A stretch of 37,177 nucleotides of DNA from JAGLYZ01 sp049642725 (GTDB taxonomy: Bacteria; Patescibacteriota; Minisyncoccia; Minisyncoccales; JAGMDC01): assembly GCA_049642725.1 (NCBI GenBank), contig JBARPC010000009.1, positions 1 to 37,177 on the forward strand, in the 5' to 3' direction. The notes beneath the pieces were generated by a model. The model made no database searches. It saw only the letters and a program-made list of their open reading frames with translations, and was not told the origin of the DNA. Below are positions 1 through 5,430 of the stretch, piece by piece (within the stretch, counting starts at the first letter, position 1; each line of letters opens with the position of its first letter). The translations under genes and the position numbers were made by a program.

Positions 1-111
1 TTCGTCTATAATATCTGGAAGGGTCCGTTCTTTTTCCGAGAGATAAGCCAAGGAATAAAAGAAATGATGGGCAGAGATGGAATAAAGCGAATTTCTGAGA
101 TAAGAAAATAA
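1..111 (+). CDS. pyrD: Dihydroorotate dehydrogenase, C-terminal fragment (5' end outside window)
   Basis: An open frame enters from the left edge and stops at TAA 109-111, giving 36 residues. The pattern GPFFFREISQGIKEMM followed by GRDGIKRISEIRK resembles the last helix of class 1 dihydroorotate dehydrogenases, where a 'GP-x-x-F-x-x-I' segment precedes a 'G-I-x-x-I-x-E-I-x-G' tail. The family oxidises dihydroorotate to orotate in pyrimidine synthesis. The downstream pyrF and pyrE-like genes support the call. Only the tail is visible, so identity rests on this short match plus context. A terminator-like hairpin follows directly. Confidence 0.55.
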   Translation, partial: FVYNIWKGPFFFREISQGIKEMMGRDGIKRISEIRK

Positions 112-118
112 AAATTAT

Positions 119-142
119 GGGCGTTTATACGTCCCTTTTTTA
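119..142 (+). terminator. Rho-independent terminator after pyrD
   Basis: GGGCGT pairs with ACGTCCC across a short TTAT loop and is followed at once by a T-rich run (TTTTTTATTTTTTG). It begins 8 nt after the pyrD stop codon. Confidence 0.6.
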
Positions 143-160
143 TTTTTTGTCTTTTTTCAC

Positions 161-198
161 CCGTCATAAAGTAAAACGATCGTCCTACTTTGTGACGG
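161..198. repeat. 38-nt imperfect palindrome centred on ACGATCGT
   Basis: The left half CCGTCATAAAGTAAAACGA matches the reverse complement of the right half TCGTCCTACTTTGTGACGG at 16 of 19 positions. It lies about 25 nt upstream of the -35 box of the next promoter. It could be an operator, a second terminator hairpin, or a dispersed palindrome. A similar dyad, also centred on CGATCG, lies at 9836-9867. Confidence 0.5.
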
Positions 199-222
199 TT
201 TCATTTTTGTTAAATTTAATAC

Positions 223-251
223 TTGACACAATCTTAGAAATTTACTAAACA
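223..251 (+). promoter_or_regulatory. Promoter of the DsrE-like gene
   Basis: TTGACA at 223-228, a 17-nt spacer, then TAAACA at 246-251. The same layout with closely related flanking sequence recurs at 2223-2251 before the pyrE-like gene and, more loosely, at 965-993 before pyrF. The predicted RNA has a leader of about 85 nt. Confidence 0.55.
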
Positions 252-321
252 GAAGATAGAACCTTTCCAATGATATATAAGTTGAATGAAATATTGAGAA
301 AAGGTTTGGATGAAAAAACTT

Positions 322-327
322 AGGAGG
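322..327 (+). promoter_or_regulatory. Far-spaced Shine-Dalgarno of the DsrE-like gene
   Basis: AGGAGG at 322-327, within TAGGAGGTGA, lies 14 nt before ATG 342. In-frame GTG codons at 327 (inside the SD) and 333 (5 nt from it) are alternatives. ATG is preferred because the related genes at 1926 and 2365 have no closer start yet keep the same spacing. Confidence 0.6.
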
Positions 328-341
328 TGAATGTGGAAAAA

Positions 342-779
342 ATGGAACCAAAGAAATTAGTTGTATGTGTAAATACAAAAGAGCCGAATAACCAGTATGC
401 GGCGTTAGCCGTTGCGTTCACAGCGAAGAAAGTTTACGGAGTGCCAAGTGTTACAGTATTCTATGGTGCCGTCTCGGTAGGAATAACAAGGAAAGGAAAG
501 TTAGCAGAATATGCTTTATCAGAATACATAAGAACGCTTATCGCGAGTCAGTTTGATGGACTGGAACCCGGGGATCTGCCGGATAGCTTAGAACAGTTAG
601 CGAAATATTTGAATACAGAGCTCGGTGTAGAGTTCTGTTCATGCGGGACTTTTAACGCTATGCAGGAGCTTGTGAACAGCGTAGAAAAAGTGAGAGACAT
701 AGAGCCCTTTATAAAAGCATTAAAGATCCCGGATGCAGTAGGAATGCTCGCGAATGCAGACAAGATAGTCTACTTTTGA
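342..779 (+). CDS. DsrE/DsrF-like family protein
   Basis: A 145-aa protein with a DsrE-like pattern: an opening beta strand (KKLVVCVNT), then a helix rich in small residues (QYAALAVAFTAKK), a second strand (SVTVFYGAVSVG), a late strand with cysteines (VEFCSCGTF, C99 and C101), and a closing strand (ADKIVYF) like the 'AD-x-V-x-x-F' end of DsrE folds. Family members act in sulfur relay or are of unknown function; the catalytic role of C99/C101 is not established here. It sits between pyrD and pyrF with its own promoter and trailing hairpins, so it is probably a separate transcript. The start at ATG 342 rather than GTG 333 is a judgement. Confidence 0.55.
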   Translation: MEPKKLVVCVNTKEPNNQYAALAVAFTAKKVYGVPSVTVFYGAVSVGITRKGKLAEYALSEYIRTLIASQFDGLEPGDLPDSLEQLAKYLNTELGVEFCSCGTFNAMQELVNSVEKVRDIEPFIKALKIPDAVGMLANADKIVYF

Positions 780-815
780 TTACGGTTTAGCTATGGACGA
801 ACCGAACGTATAAAG

Positions 816-857
816 ATTAAAAAATTTTTTGTCGGGTTTTCCTTTTTTCACCCGGCC
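816..857 (+). repeat. 42-nt trailer repeat, copy 1 (hairpin)
   Basis: This segment is identical over 42 nt to 1847-1888. It contains six A, six T, and a hairpin in which GTCGGGT (831-837) pairs with ACCCGGC (850-856). A shortened relative lies at about 142-165 after pyrD. Copies occupy the trailer of the DsrE-like gene and of pyrF. It may be a weak terminator or an RNA-end stabiliser. Confidence 0.75.
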
Positions 858-906
858 TATAATTTTTTAAGAGAGGATAAAGATATAAAAAACAAAAAAA
901 TAATTT

Positions 907-937
907 GGTTCTGGTTTTTCCGGAACCTATTTTTTTT
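907..937 (+). terminator. Rho-independent terminator
   Basis: GGTTCTGG (907-914) pairs with CCGGAACC (920-927) and is followed by eight T (930-937). Nearly the same sequence ends the pyrE-like gene at 3099-3128. The gap 780-1089 thus holds, in order, the 42-nt trailer repeat, this terminator, the pyrF promoter and the pyrF leader. Confidence 0.8.
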
Positions 938-964
938 ACATTCTTGGTTATATTTTAGAGATTA

Positions 965-993
965 TTGACAAAGATTTTAAGAGATGCTAATTT
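965..993 (+). promoter_or_regulatory. Promoter of pyrF
   Basis: TTGACA at 965-970, a 17-nt spacer, then TAATTT at 988-993. The leader of about 90 nt contains two perfect small hairpins: ATGGC/GCCAT near 1000-1015 and ACAATCT/AGATTGT near 1032-1050. Confidence 0.55.
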
Positions 994-1089
994 TACATTG
1001 ATGGCAAAAAGCCATTAGAAATAGTACATTAACAATCTATACAGATTGTTAGAATGGATGAAAAAATTTAGGAGGTGAATGTGGAAAAA

Positions 1090-1818
1090 ATGAAAGCAAA
1101 AGATAGAATTATCGTAGCATTGGATGTGCCCAGATTAGATATGGCAATAGAACTGGTAAAGCAATTACAGGCGGATGTTGGCATGTTTAAAGTGGGGCTA
1201 GAATTACTTCACAGCGAAGGAACACCTAAGGTTGTTCGAGCAGTTCAGGAAGCAGCGGGTCGTCAGATAGGAGGAGTGTTTGTTGACGTTAAGCTACACG
1301 ATATTCCCAATACAGTGGCTGGAGCGTCCAGGGCAATATCTAAACTTGGTGGGGTAGAGATGTTTAATCTCCACGCTTCGGGTGGCATAGAGATGATAAG
1401 AGCAGCAGTGCAATGGAAAGGAAAAAGTAAGGTGCTGGCGGTAACAGTGCTTACTTCTTTAGCAGAAGATGTTGCTCATCAGATATATGGAGCGCCAATA
1501 AGAGCTAAAGTTCTGCAGTTAGCCAAGGATGCTAAGCTTGCTGGCGTTGATGGGATAATCTGTTCTCCGCAGGAGCTTCAGGTTTTGGGAAATCAGCAGG
1601 AATTAAGCGACCTTTTAAGGATTACGCCAGGAGTTCGGCCGAAATGGGCAGTTAAAGGAGATCAAAAACGGGTAACTACTCCTGCCGACGCAATAAAAGC
1701 TGGTGCGGACTATTTGGTAGTTGGAAGACCAATTACCAAACCGCCAAAAGAGATTGGTACACCAGTTGAAGCAGCTATAAAGATTGCCGAAGAGATTGAG
1801 CAGACAGAGGTTGAATAA
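1090..1818 (+). CDS. pyrF: Orotidine 5'-phosphate decarboxylase
   Basis: A 242-aa TIM-barrel enzyme for the last step of UMP synthesis, decarboxylation of OMP. Visible hallmarks are D12 in IIVALDVP, K34 in FKVGLELL, the catalytic D66-x-K68-x-x-D71 signature in DVKLHDIPNT, ITPGVRP, and the phosphate-gripping GADYLVVGRPIT loop near the end. Length fits the family. ATG 1090 lies 14 nt after AGGAGG (1070-1075); a GTG at 1081 is in frame and 5 nt from the SD. A mini-ORF, ATG 1079 (M-W-K-K-stop), overlaps the chosen ATG as ATGA. The gene has its own promoter, and the 42-nt trailer repeat follows. It is a neighbour of pyrD and a pyrE-like gene. Confidence 0.93.
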   Translation: MKAKDRIIVALDVPRLDMAIELVKQLQADVGMFKVGLELLHSEGTPKVVRAVQEAAGRQIGGVFVDVKLHDIPNTVAGASRAISKLGGVEMFNLHASGGIEMIRAAVQWKGKSKVLAVTVLTSLAEDVAHQIYGAPIRAKVLQLAKDAKLAGVDGIICSPQELQVLGNQQELSDLLRITPGVRPKWAVKGDQKRVTTPADAIKAGADYLVVGRPITKPPKEIGTPVEAAIKIAEEIEQTEVE

Positions 1819-1846
1819 ATTTTGGCCGTAGACAAGTCAAACAGAT

Positions 1847-1888
1847 ATTAAAAAATTTTTTGTCGGGTTTTCCTTTTTTCACCCGGCC
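1847..1888 (+). repeat. 42-nt trailer repeat, copy 2
   Basis: An exact copy of 816-857, here between pyrF and the 73-aa gene. The hairpin GTCGGGT/ACCCGGC ends about 20 nt before the SD of the next gene, so if it terminates, the 73-aa gene would need read-through; no separate promoter was recognised. Confidence 0.75.
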
Positions 1889-1925
1889 CTATTTTTTAAA
1901 ATTTTTAGGAGGTGAAAAGAAAAAA

Positions 1926-2147
1926 ATGACAGAAATAAAAATAAACATTAAACCTGTAAAAGTTGGCGATCCTGAGATTATAGTGTACGAGATAAGTATT
2001 CAAAGAGAGGGTAACGGGGAAATACCATCAGTATGGCCGGAAACTCTCGGTTCAAAGGAATTGACAGAAGCTTTTTTAACCGGTGTAAAAGCGGCGTTCA
2101 GTTTTACAGAAGTGGGCTTTGTTGAAATTCCAGCGATTCCAGTTTGA
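1926..2147 (+). CDS. Small protein of unknown function (73 aa)
   Basis: I do not recognise this protein. It is short and soluble, starting MTEIKINIKPVKVG, with two beta-like stretches (EIIVYEISIQ, VGFVEIPAIPV) and a helix-like middle (SKELTEAFLTGVKAAF). AGGAGG at 1907-1912 is 13 nt before ATG 1926, the same unusual spacing as the flanking pyr genes, which supports both the gene and the start. It follows pyrF by about 107 nt and has a good terminator after it. Its place inside the pyrimidine set is suggestive only. Confidence 0.6.
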   Translation: MTEIKINIKPVKVGDPEIIVYEISIQREGNGEIPSVWPETLGSKELTEAFLTGVKAAFSFTEVGFVEIPAIPV

Positions 2148-2182
2148 TTAGGATTAACTAAAAAAGAAAAATTTTAACAATT

Positions 2183-2219
2183 CCGGTTTTGGTTTTTTAG
2201 AACTAGGACCGGCTTTTTT
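2183..2219 (+). terminator. Rho-independent terminator
   Basis: CCGGTTTTGGTT (2183-2194) pairs, with G-U pairs, with AACTAGGACCGG (2201-2212) and is followed by a T run. It ends the 73-aa gene unit. Confidence 0.75.
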
Positions 2220-2222
2220 ATA

Positions 2223-2251
2223 TTGACACAGTTTGAAAAATTTAGTAAAAA
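2223..2251 (+). promoter_or_regulatory. Promoter of the pyrE-like gene
   Basis: TTGACA (2223-2228), 17 nt, TAAAAA (2246-2251). The box and leader are close relatives of those at 223-341: both carry AGAAGATAG after the -10 box and GATGAAATATTGAGAAAAGG-type sequence before the SD. The leader has an extra hairpin, TGGATTATCT/AGATTATCCA, at about 2280-2308. Confidence 0.55.
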
Positions 2252-2364
2252 GAAGATAGCCCTTTTTAATAATATATAGATGGATTATCTCTAAAATAGA
2301 TTATCCAGATGAAATATTGAGAAAAGGATTGGCTGGAAAAATTTAGGAGGTGAAAAAAGAAAAA

Positions 2365-3045
2365 ATGGATATAGAAAAAGCAAGAGGTATAATGAATATA
2401 AGCGACATGCTTGAAGTATCAAATATCCTTATGACTTGCAATGCATATTGGACATACCGAGGATTACCTAATGAACCGCACGCGCTTTTAACAAATGGAA
2501 AACATAGCGATAGTTATTTCAATGTGAATGAAGTAACTAAGTATCCAAATTTCCGTGAAACATTAGCTGAGATGATAGCAGCGAGATTAGATATTGTAGG
2601 AATTAAGGACATAGATATAGTAATATCCTCAACATATGCTGCTACATCTATCGGACAAGCAGTGGCTGATAATTTAGACGCAATATTTGTTTTTACAGAA
2701 AAAAACTTAAAATATCAGTTATGGTCAGGAAGATTTGAAATTCCTTCAGGTGGCGCGAGAATGTTGCAGGTGGAAGAACTCATCACCACATTAGAAACCA
2801 CTAAAAAGGTAAAAGCAGCGGTTTTGGATGCCAATCCTGATATAGAATTCGTTAAGATTAATGGAAAAATAGTAGTAGCTACGATTATTCATCGACCTTC
2901 GCAGTTGCCAATTGAATACGATAGCTATATAGTTATTCCGTTATATGAAGGAGAAGTTCACAATTGGACTCCGGAGGAATGTCCACTGTGCAAGAAAGGT
3001 TCTGAAGTTTTACCGCCGAAACCGAATTGGGAACGATTTGTCTGA
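2365..3045 (+). CDS. pyrE: Orotate phosphoribosyltransferase-like protein
   Basis: A 226-aa type I phosphoribosyltransferase resembling OPRT, which joins orotate to PRPP. Visible features: LLTNGKHSDSYFN (41-53), which matches the OPRT N-terminal 'SGKHSDxY' loop; the core strand IDIVISSTYAATSIGQAVA (84-102), where PRTases have a 'G-x-x-x-G-G' loop; and a C-terminal CxxC in ECPLCKKGSEVLPPK seen in OPRT relatives. The PRPP loop, usually a hydrophobic strand plus E-D-V-x-T-T-G, reads LQVEELITTLETT (134-146), so the acidic pair is shifted and the Gly is missing. Context with pyrD and pyrF supports OPRT, but activity is less certain. ATG 2365 is 14 nt after AGGAGG (2345-2350). Confidence 0.65.
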   Translation: MDIEKARGIMNISDMLEVSNILMTCNAYWTYRGLPNEPHALLTNGKHSDSYFNVNEVTKYPNFRETLAEMIAARLDIVGIKDIDIVISSTYAATSIGQAVADNLDAIFVFTEKNLKYQLWSGRFEIPSGGARMLQVEELITTLETTKKVKAAVLDANPDIEFVKINGKIVVATIIHRPSQLPIEYDSYIVIPLYEGEVHNWTPEECPLCKKGSEVLPPKPNWERFV

Positions 3046-3098
3046 TTTGTGGCATAGTGAAATAAGAAGATAGAGAAAGCAAAAAACAAAAATAATTT

Positions 3099-3128
3099 GG
3101 TTCTGGTTTTTCCGGAGCCGTTTTTTTT
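3099..3128 (+). terminator. Rho-independent terminator after the pyrE-like gene
   Basis: GGTTCTGG (3099-3106) pairs, with G-U pairs, with CCGGAGCC (3112-3119), followed by eight T. It is a near copy of the terminator at 907-937. Confidence 0.85.
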
Positions 3129-3136
3129 ATTGTTTA

Positions 3137-3166
3137 TTGTTTTTCCGGGGGAAAATGTGGTATAAT
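3137..3166 (+). promoter_or_regulatory. Leaderless promoter of the SdpI-like gene
   Basis: TTGTTT (3137-3142), then an extended -10 box, TGTGGTATAAT, with TATAAT at 3161-3166. Exactly 6 nt separate it from ATG 3173, so transcription should begin at or next to the start codon. This promoter excludes an upstream ATG at 3155. Confidence 0.8.
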
Positions 3167-3172
3167 ACCATA

Positions 3173-3805
3173 ATGAGAAAAACAGAAGTTATTGCCTTAG
3201 GAATTATCTTAATATCGTTTTTAATCGGGATTTATTTTTATTCCAAAATGCCGGAAATGATGGCTTCTCATTGGAATGCAAAAGGCGAAGTAGACGGCTA
3301 TATGTCCAGGTTTTGGGCATTGTTTTTAATGCCATTAATGAGTTTTGGTTTGTTTTTGATGTTTTTAATAATTCCTAAAATTGACCCCTTAAAACAAAAT
3401 ATTGAAAAATTCAGAAAATACTTTGATATATTTATTATTTTAATGCTCGGTTTTTTGTTTTATATTTATTTGCTGACTATTTTCTGGAATCTCGGCACAA
3501 GATTTAGTATGACCCAGCTGATGATTCCAGCTCTGTCCGCTTTGTTTTATTACTGCGGAATTTTAGTAGAAAACGCCAAAAGAAACTGGTTTATTGGCAT
3601 TAAAACTCCCTGGACTTTGAGCAATGAAAAGGTCTGGGAAAAAACCCATAAACTGGGTGGTAAATTATTCAAAGCAGCTGCTATAATTATTCTTTTAGGA
3701 ATTGTCTTGGAAAATTATGCTTTGCTTTTTGTTTTAGCTCCGATATTTTTTGTCAGTATTTATTTAGTTGTTTATTCTTATTTTCAATATCAAAAAGAAA
3801 AATGA
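3173..3805 (+). CDS. SdpI/DUF1648-like membrane protein
   Basis: A 210-aa integral membrane protein with about six hydrophobic segments. The N-terminal block IGIYFYSKMPEMMASHWNAKG matches the DUF1648 pattern 'L-P-x-x-x-x-x-H-W', and the C-terminal part NWFIGIKTPWTLSNEKVW followed by THKLGG matches the SdpI family 'G-I-R-T-P-W-T-L-x-x-x-x-V-W-x-x-T-H' signature. SdpI is known as an immunity and signalling protein against the SdpC toxin in Bacillus; members elsewhere are mostly of unknown role. The ATG at 3173 fits the leaderless promoter. Its stop overlaps the next start as ATGA, so it is co-transcribed with the radical SAM gene. Confidence 0.8.
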   Translation: MRKTEVIALGIILISFLIGIYFYSKMPEMMASHWNAKGEVDGYMSRFWALFLMPLMSFGLFLMFLIIPKIDPLKQNIEKFRKYFDIFIILMLGFLFYIYLLTIFWNLGTRFSMTQLMIPALSALFYYCGILVENAKRNWFIGIKTPWTLSNEKVWEKTHKLGGKLFKAAAIIILLGIVLENYALLFVLAPIFFVSIYLVVYSYFQYQKEK

Positions 3806-5334
3806 GCATTAAAGTATTAAAAAAAACAATATCTGTTTGTCCTGAATGTTTTAAAGCAGGGAAAATTAAGAAAATAGACGCTCAAATTATTGAAGAGGAA
3901 GGAAAGGTATGGATGAGAAAAGAGTGCTCCATACATGGTGTTTTTAAGTCCATATACTTTAGTTCTCCAGAGCTTTATCGCAAATGGATGAAGTATCAGG
4001 CAGACGGAAGAGGAGTTGAAAATGTAGAGATTAAAAGTTTGCCAGACCCGTCTTTTCTTTATCCAAAGCACTTTTCCCAAACAGTTCTGGTAAATTTAAT
4101 GGTCACCAACAGGTGCAACCTGCGGTGCAGCTACTGCTTTATGAACGCCGGAGCCGCTGGTTATATCTATGAGCCGTCTTTAGAGATGCTGAAAAAAATG
4201 ATGCAGGCAGTCAGATTAGAGAAGCCTGTACCTTGTAAGGCGCTCCAACTTACCGGGGGAGAGCCGACAATTAGAAATGATTTAATAGAGATTATAAAAA
4301 TGGCCAAAAATATGGGCTTTGTTCATATCCAGTTAAACACCAATGGAATACGGCTTTCTGAGGAGCCGGAATATTGCCAGAAAATCAAGAAGGCAGGAGT
4401 AAATACTATCTATATGAGTTTTGACGGCGTTTCTAAACAAACCAATCCTTGGATAGAAGAAAATAAAAGAGCGATAGAGAATCTAAGAAAAGCAGACATA
4501 GGAGTTGTTTTAGTTCCCACTGTTATTGCTGATTCCAATCTTCAAGAAGCAGGAAAAATTGTCAAATATGCCATAGAAAATATTGATGTAGTGAGAGGAG
4601 TTAATTTCCAGCCCATTTCCTTTTGCGGAAGAGCAGGATTTGTGCCTAATGAGGTTAGAGAAAGAAAGAGAGTTGATTATGTAAAATTATTTGAGGTTTT
4701 GGAAGATTTTTTTGACGGACAAATAACCAGAGATGATTTCTACCCTGTGCCTTTTGTTTATCCCATCTCAAAGTTAGTGGAAAAATTAAGGGGTGAGCCC
4801 CAGGTTGAATTTACCGCCCATCCGGGCTGCGGCGGAGCCACCTATATATTTATTCAAAATGGAAGGCTAATACCAATAACCAGATTTATCAATGTAGAAA
4901 AATTAAGGCAATTCATTAAAGAACAATCAGAAAAAACAGGACCATTTTTTAAAGCAAGAGTAACTGCTTCTTTTATTAAAAATATTTCTCAATTCATTGA
5001 GCAAGATAAGACGCCAAAAGGCTTAGAGATTAAAAAGATTTTAATAAGCGCTATTACCAGAGGTCAATATAAGTCATTAGGTAAATTTCATCACCAAGCC
5101 CTTTTTATTGGTTCAATGTGGTTTCAGGATGTTTGGAATCTTAATCTGGAGCGGTTGAAAAGATGCGTCATTCATTATTCTACCCCGGAAGGCATAGTGC
5201 CTTTTTGCGCTTATAATGGTTTGGGATATGGCGATGAAATTCGGAAGAGGCATTCTGTATCTGTCAAAGAGTGGGAGGAAAAGACCGGCAGAAAAGTAAA
5301 AGACGACCTTTGGAAAAACGGTCCTATATCATGA
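3802..5334 (+). CDS. Radical SAM protein resembling tetraether-lipid synthase (Tes)/MJ0619
   Basis: A 510-aa radical SAM enzyme. C105-x3-C109-x2-C112 (CNLRCSYC) is the 4Fe-4S motif, followed by a LTGGEPTIR SAM-binding motif. The N-terminal module has SVCPECFKAG (C13, C16), a GKVWMRKECSIHG segment with C42 and H45, and FSSPELYRKW. Then comes a TVLVNLMVTNRCNL lead-in, FMNAGAAGYIYEPS and HIQLNTNGIRL. To my memory this matches the family of archaeal Tes, which joins lipid tails carbon to carbon, and of MJ0619, which methylates a pterin. The C-terminal half carries more cysteines (CGGATYIF, CVIHYS, PFCAYNGLGY). Substrate cannot be read from sequence. The partner membrane protein gene overlaps by 4 nt. 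Confidence 0.72.
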   Translation: MSIKVLKKTISVCPECFKAGKIKKIDAQIIEEEGKVWMRKECSIHGVFKSIYFSSPELYRKWMKYQADGRGVENVEIKSLPDPSFLYPKHFSQTVLVNLMVTNRCNLRCSYCFMNAGAAGYIYEPSLEMLKKMMQAVRLEKPVPCKALQLTGGEPTIRNDLIEIIKMAKNMGFVHIQLNTNGIRLSEEPEYCQKIKKAGVNTIYMSFDGVSKQTNPWIEENKRAIENLRKADIGVVLVPTVIADSNLQEAGKIVKYAIENIDVVRGVNFQPISFCGRAGFVPNEVRERKRVDYVKLFEVLEDFFDGQITRDDFYPVPFVYPISKLVEKLRGEPQVEFTAHPGCGGATYIFIQNGRLIPITRFINVEKLRQFIKEQSEKTGPFFKARVTASFIKNISQFIEQDKTPKGLEIKKILISAITRGQYKSLGKFHHQALFIGSMWFQDVWNLNLERLKRCVIHYSTPEGIVPFCAYNGLGYGDEIRKRHSVSVKEWEEKTGRKVKDDLWKNGPIS

Positions 5335-5351
5335 AATCTAAAATTATTAGA

Positions 5352-5360
5352 TGTGGATAA
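5352..5360 (-). promoter_or_regulatory. Perfect DnaA-box 9-mer upstream of nrdD
   Basis: TGTGGATAA is the reverse complement of TTATCCACA, the classical high-affinity DnaA box. It lies 70 nt before nrdD. Its context AGATGTGGATAA recurs at 16077-16088. Confidence 0.45.
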
Positions 5361-5372
5361 CCTCGGATTTTT

Positions 5373-5406
5373 AACGGCGAGGGCAAAATTTGACGCCGTT
5401 TTTTTG
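5373..5406 (+). terminator. Rho-independent terminator before nrdD
   Basis: AACGGCG (5373-5379) pairs with CGCCGTT (5394-5400), followed by a T run. It ends the SdpI-radical SAM unit. Confidence 0.8.
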
Positions 5407-5417
5407 TCGGAGTAAAA

Positions 5418-5426
5418 TGGAATAAT
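5418..5426 (+). promoter_or_regulatory. Leaderless-type promoter of nrdD
   Basis: TGG-AATAAT is an extended -10 box ending at 5426, 4 nt before ATG 5431. The same TGT-AATAAT form precedes clpB. No Shine-Dalgarno sequence is visible. Confidence 0.5.
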
Positions 5427-5430
5427 ATCT

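Noticed and set aside
327..341. GTG starts at 327, 1075 and 2350 for the pyr-region genes
   Set aside because: These GTG codons are the last bases of the AGGAGGTG Shine-Dalgarno sequence itself and cannot serve as both. GTG 333 and GTG 1081 remain possible but were ranked below ATG.
3137..3172. Upstream extension of the SdpI-like gene
   Set aside because: The -35 and -10 boxes of a strong promoter lie in this stretch, and the added residues do not resemble the family.
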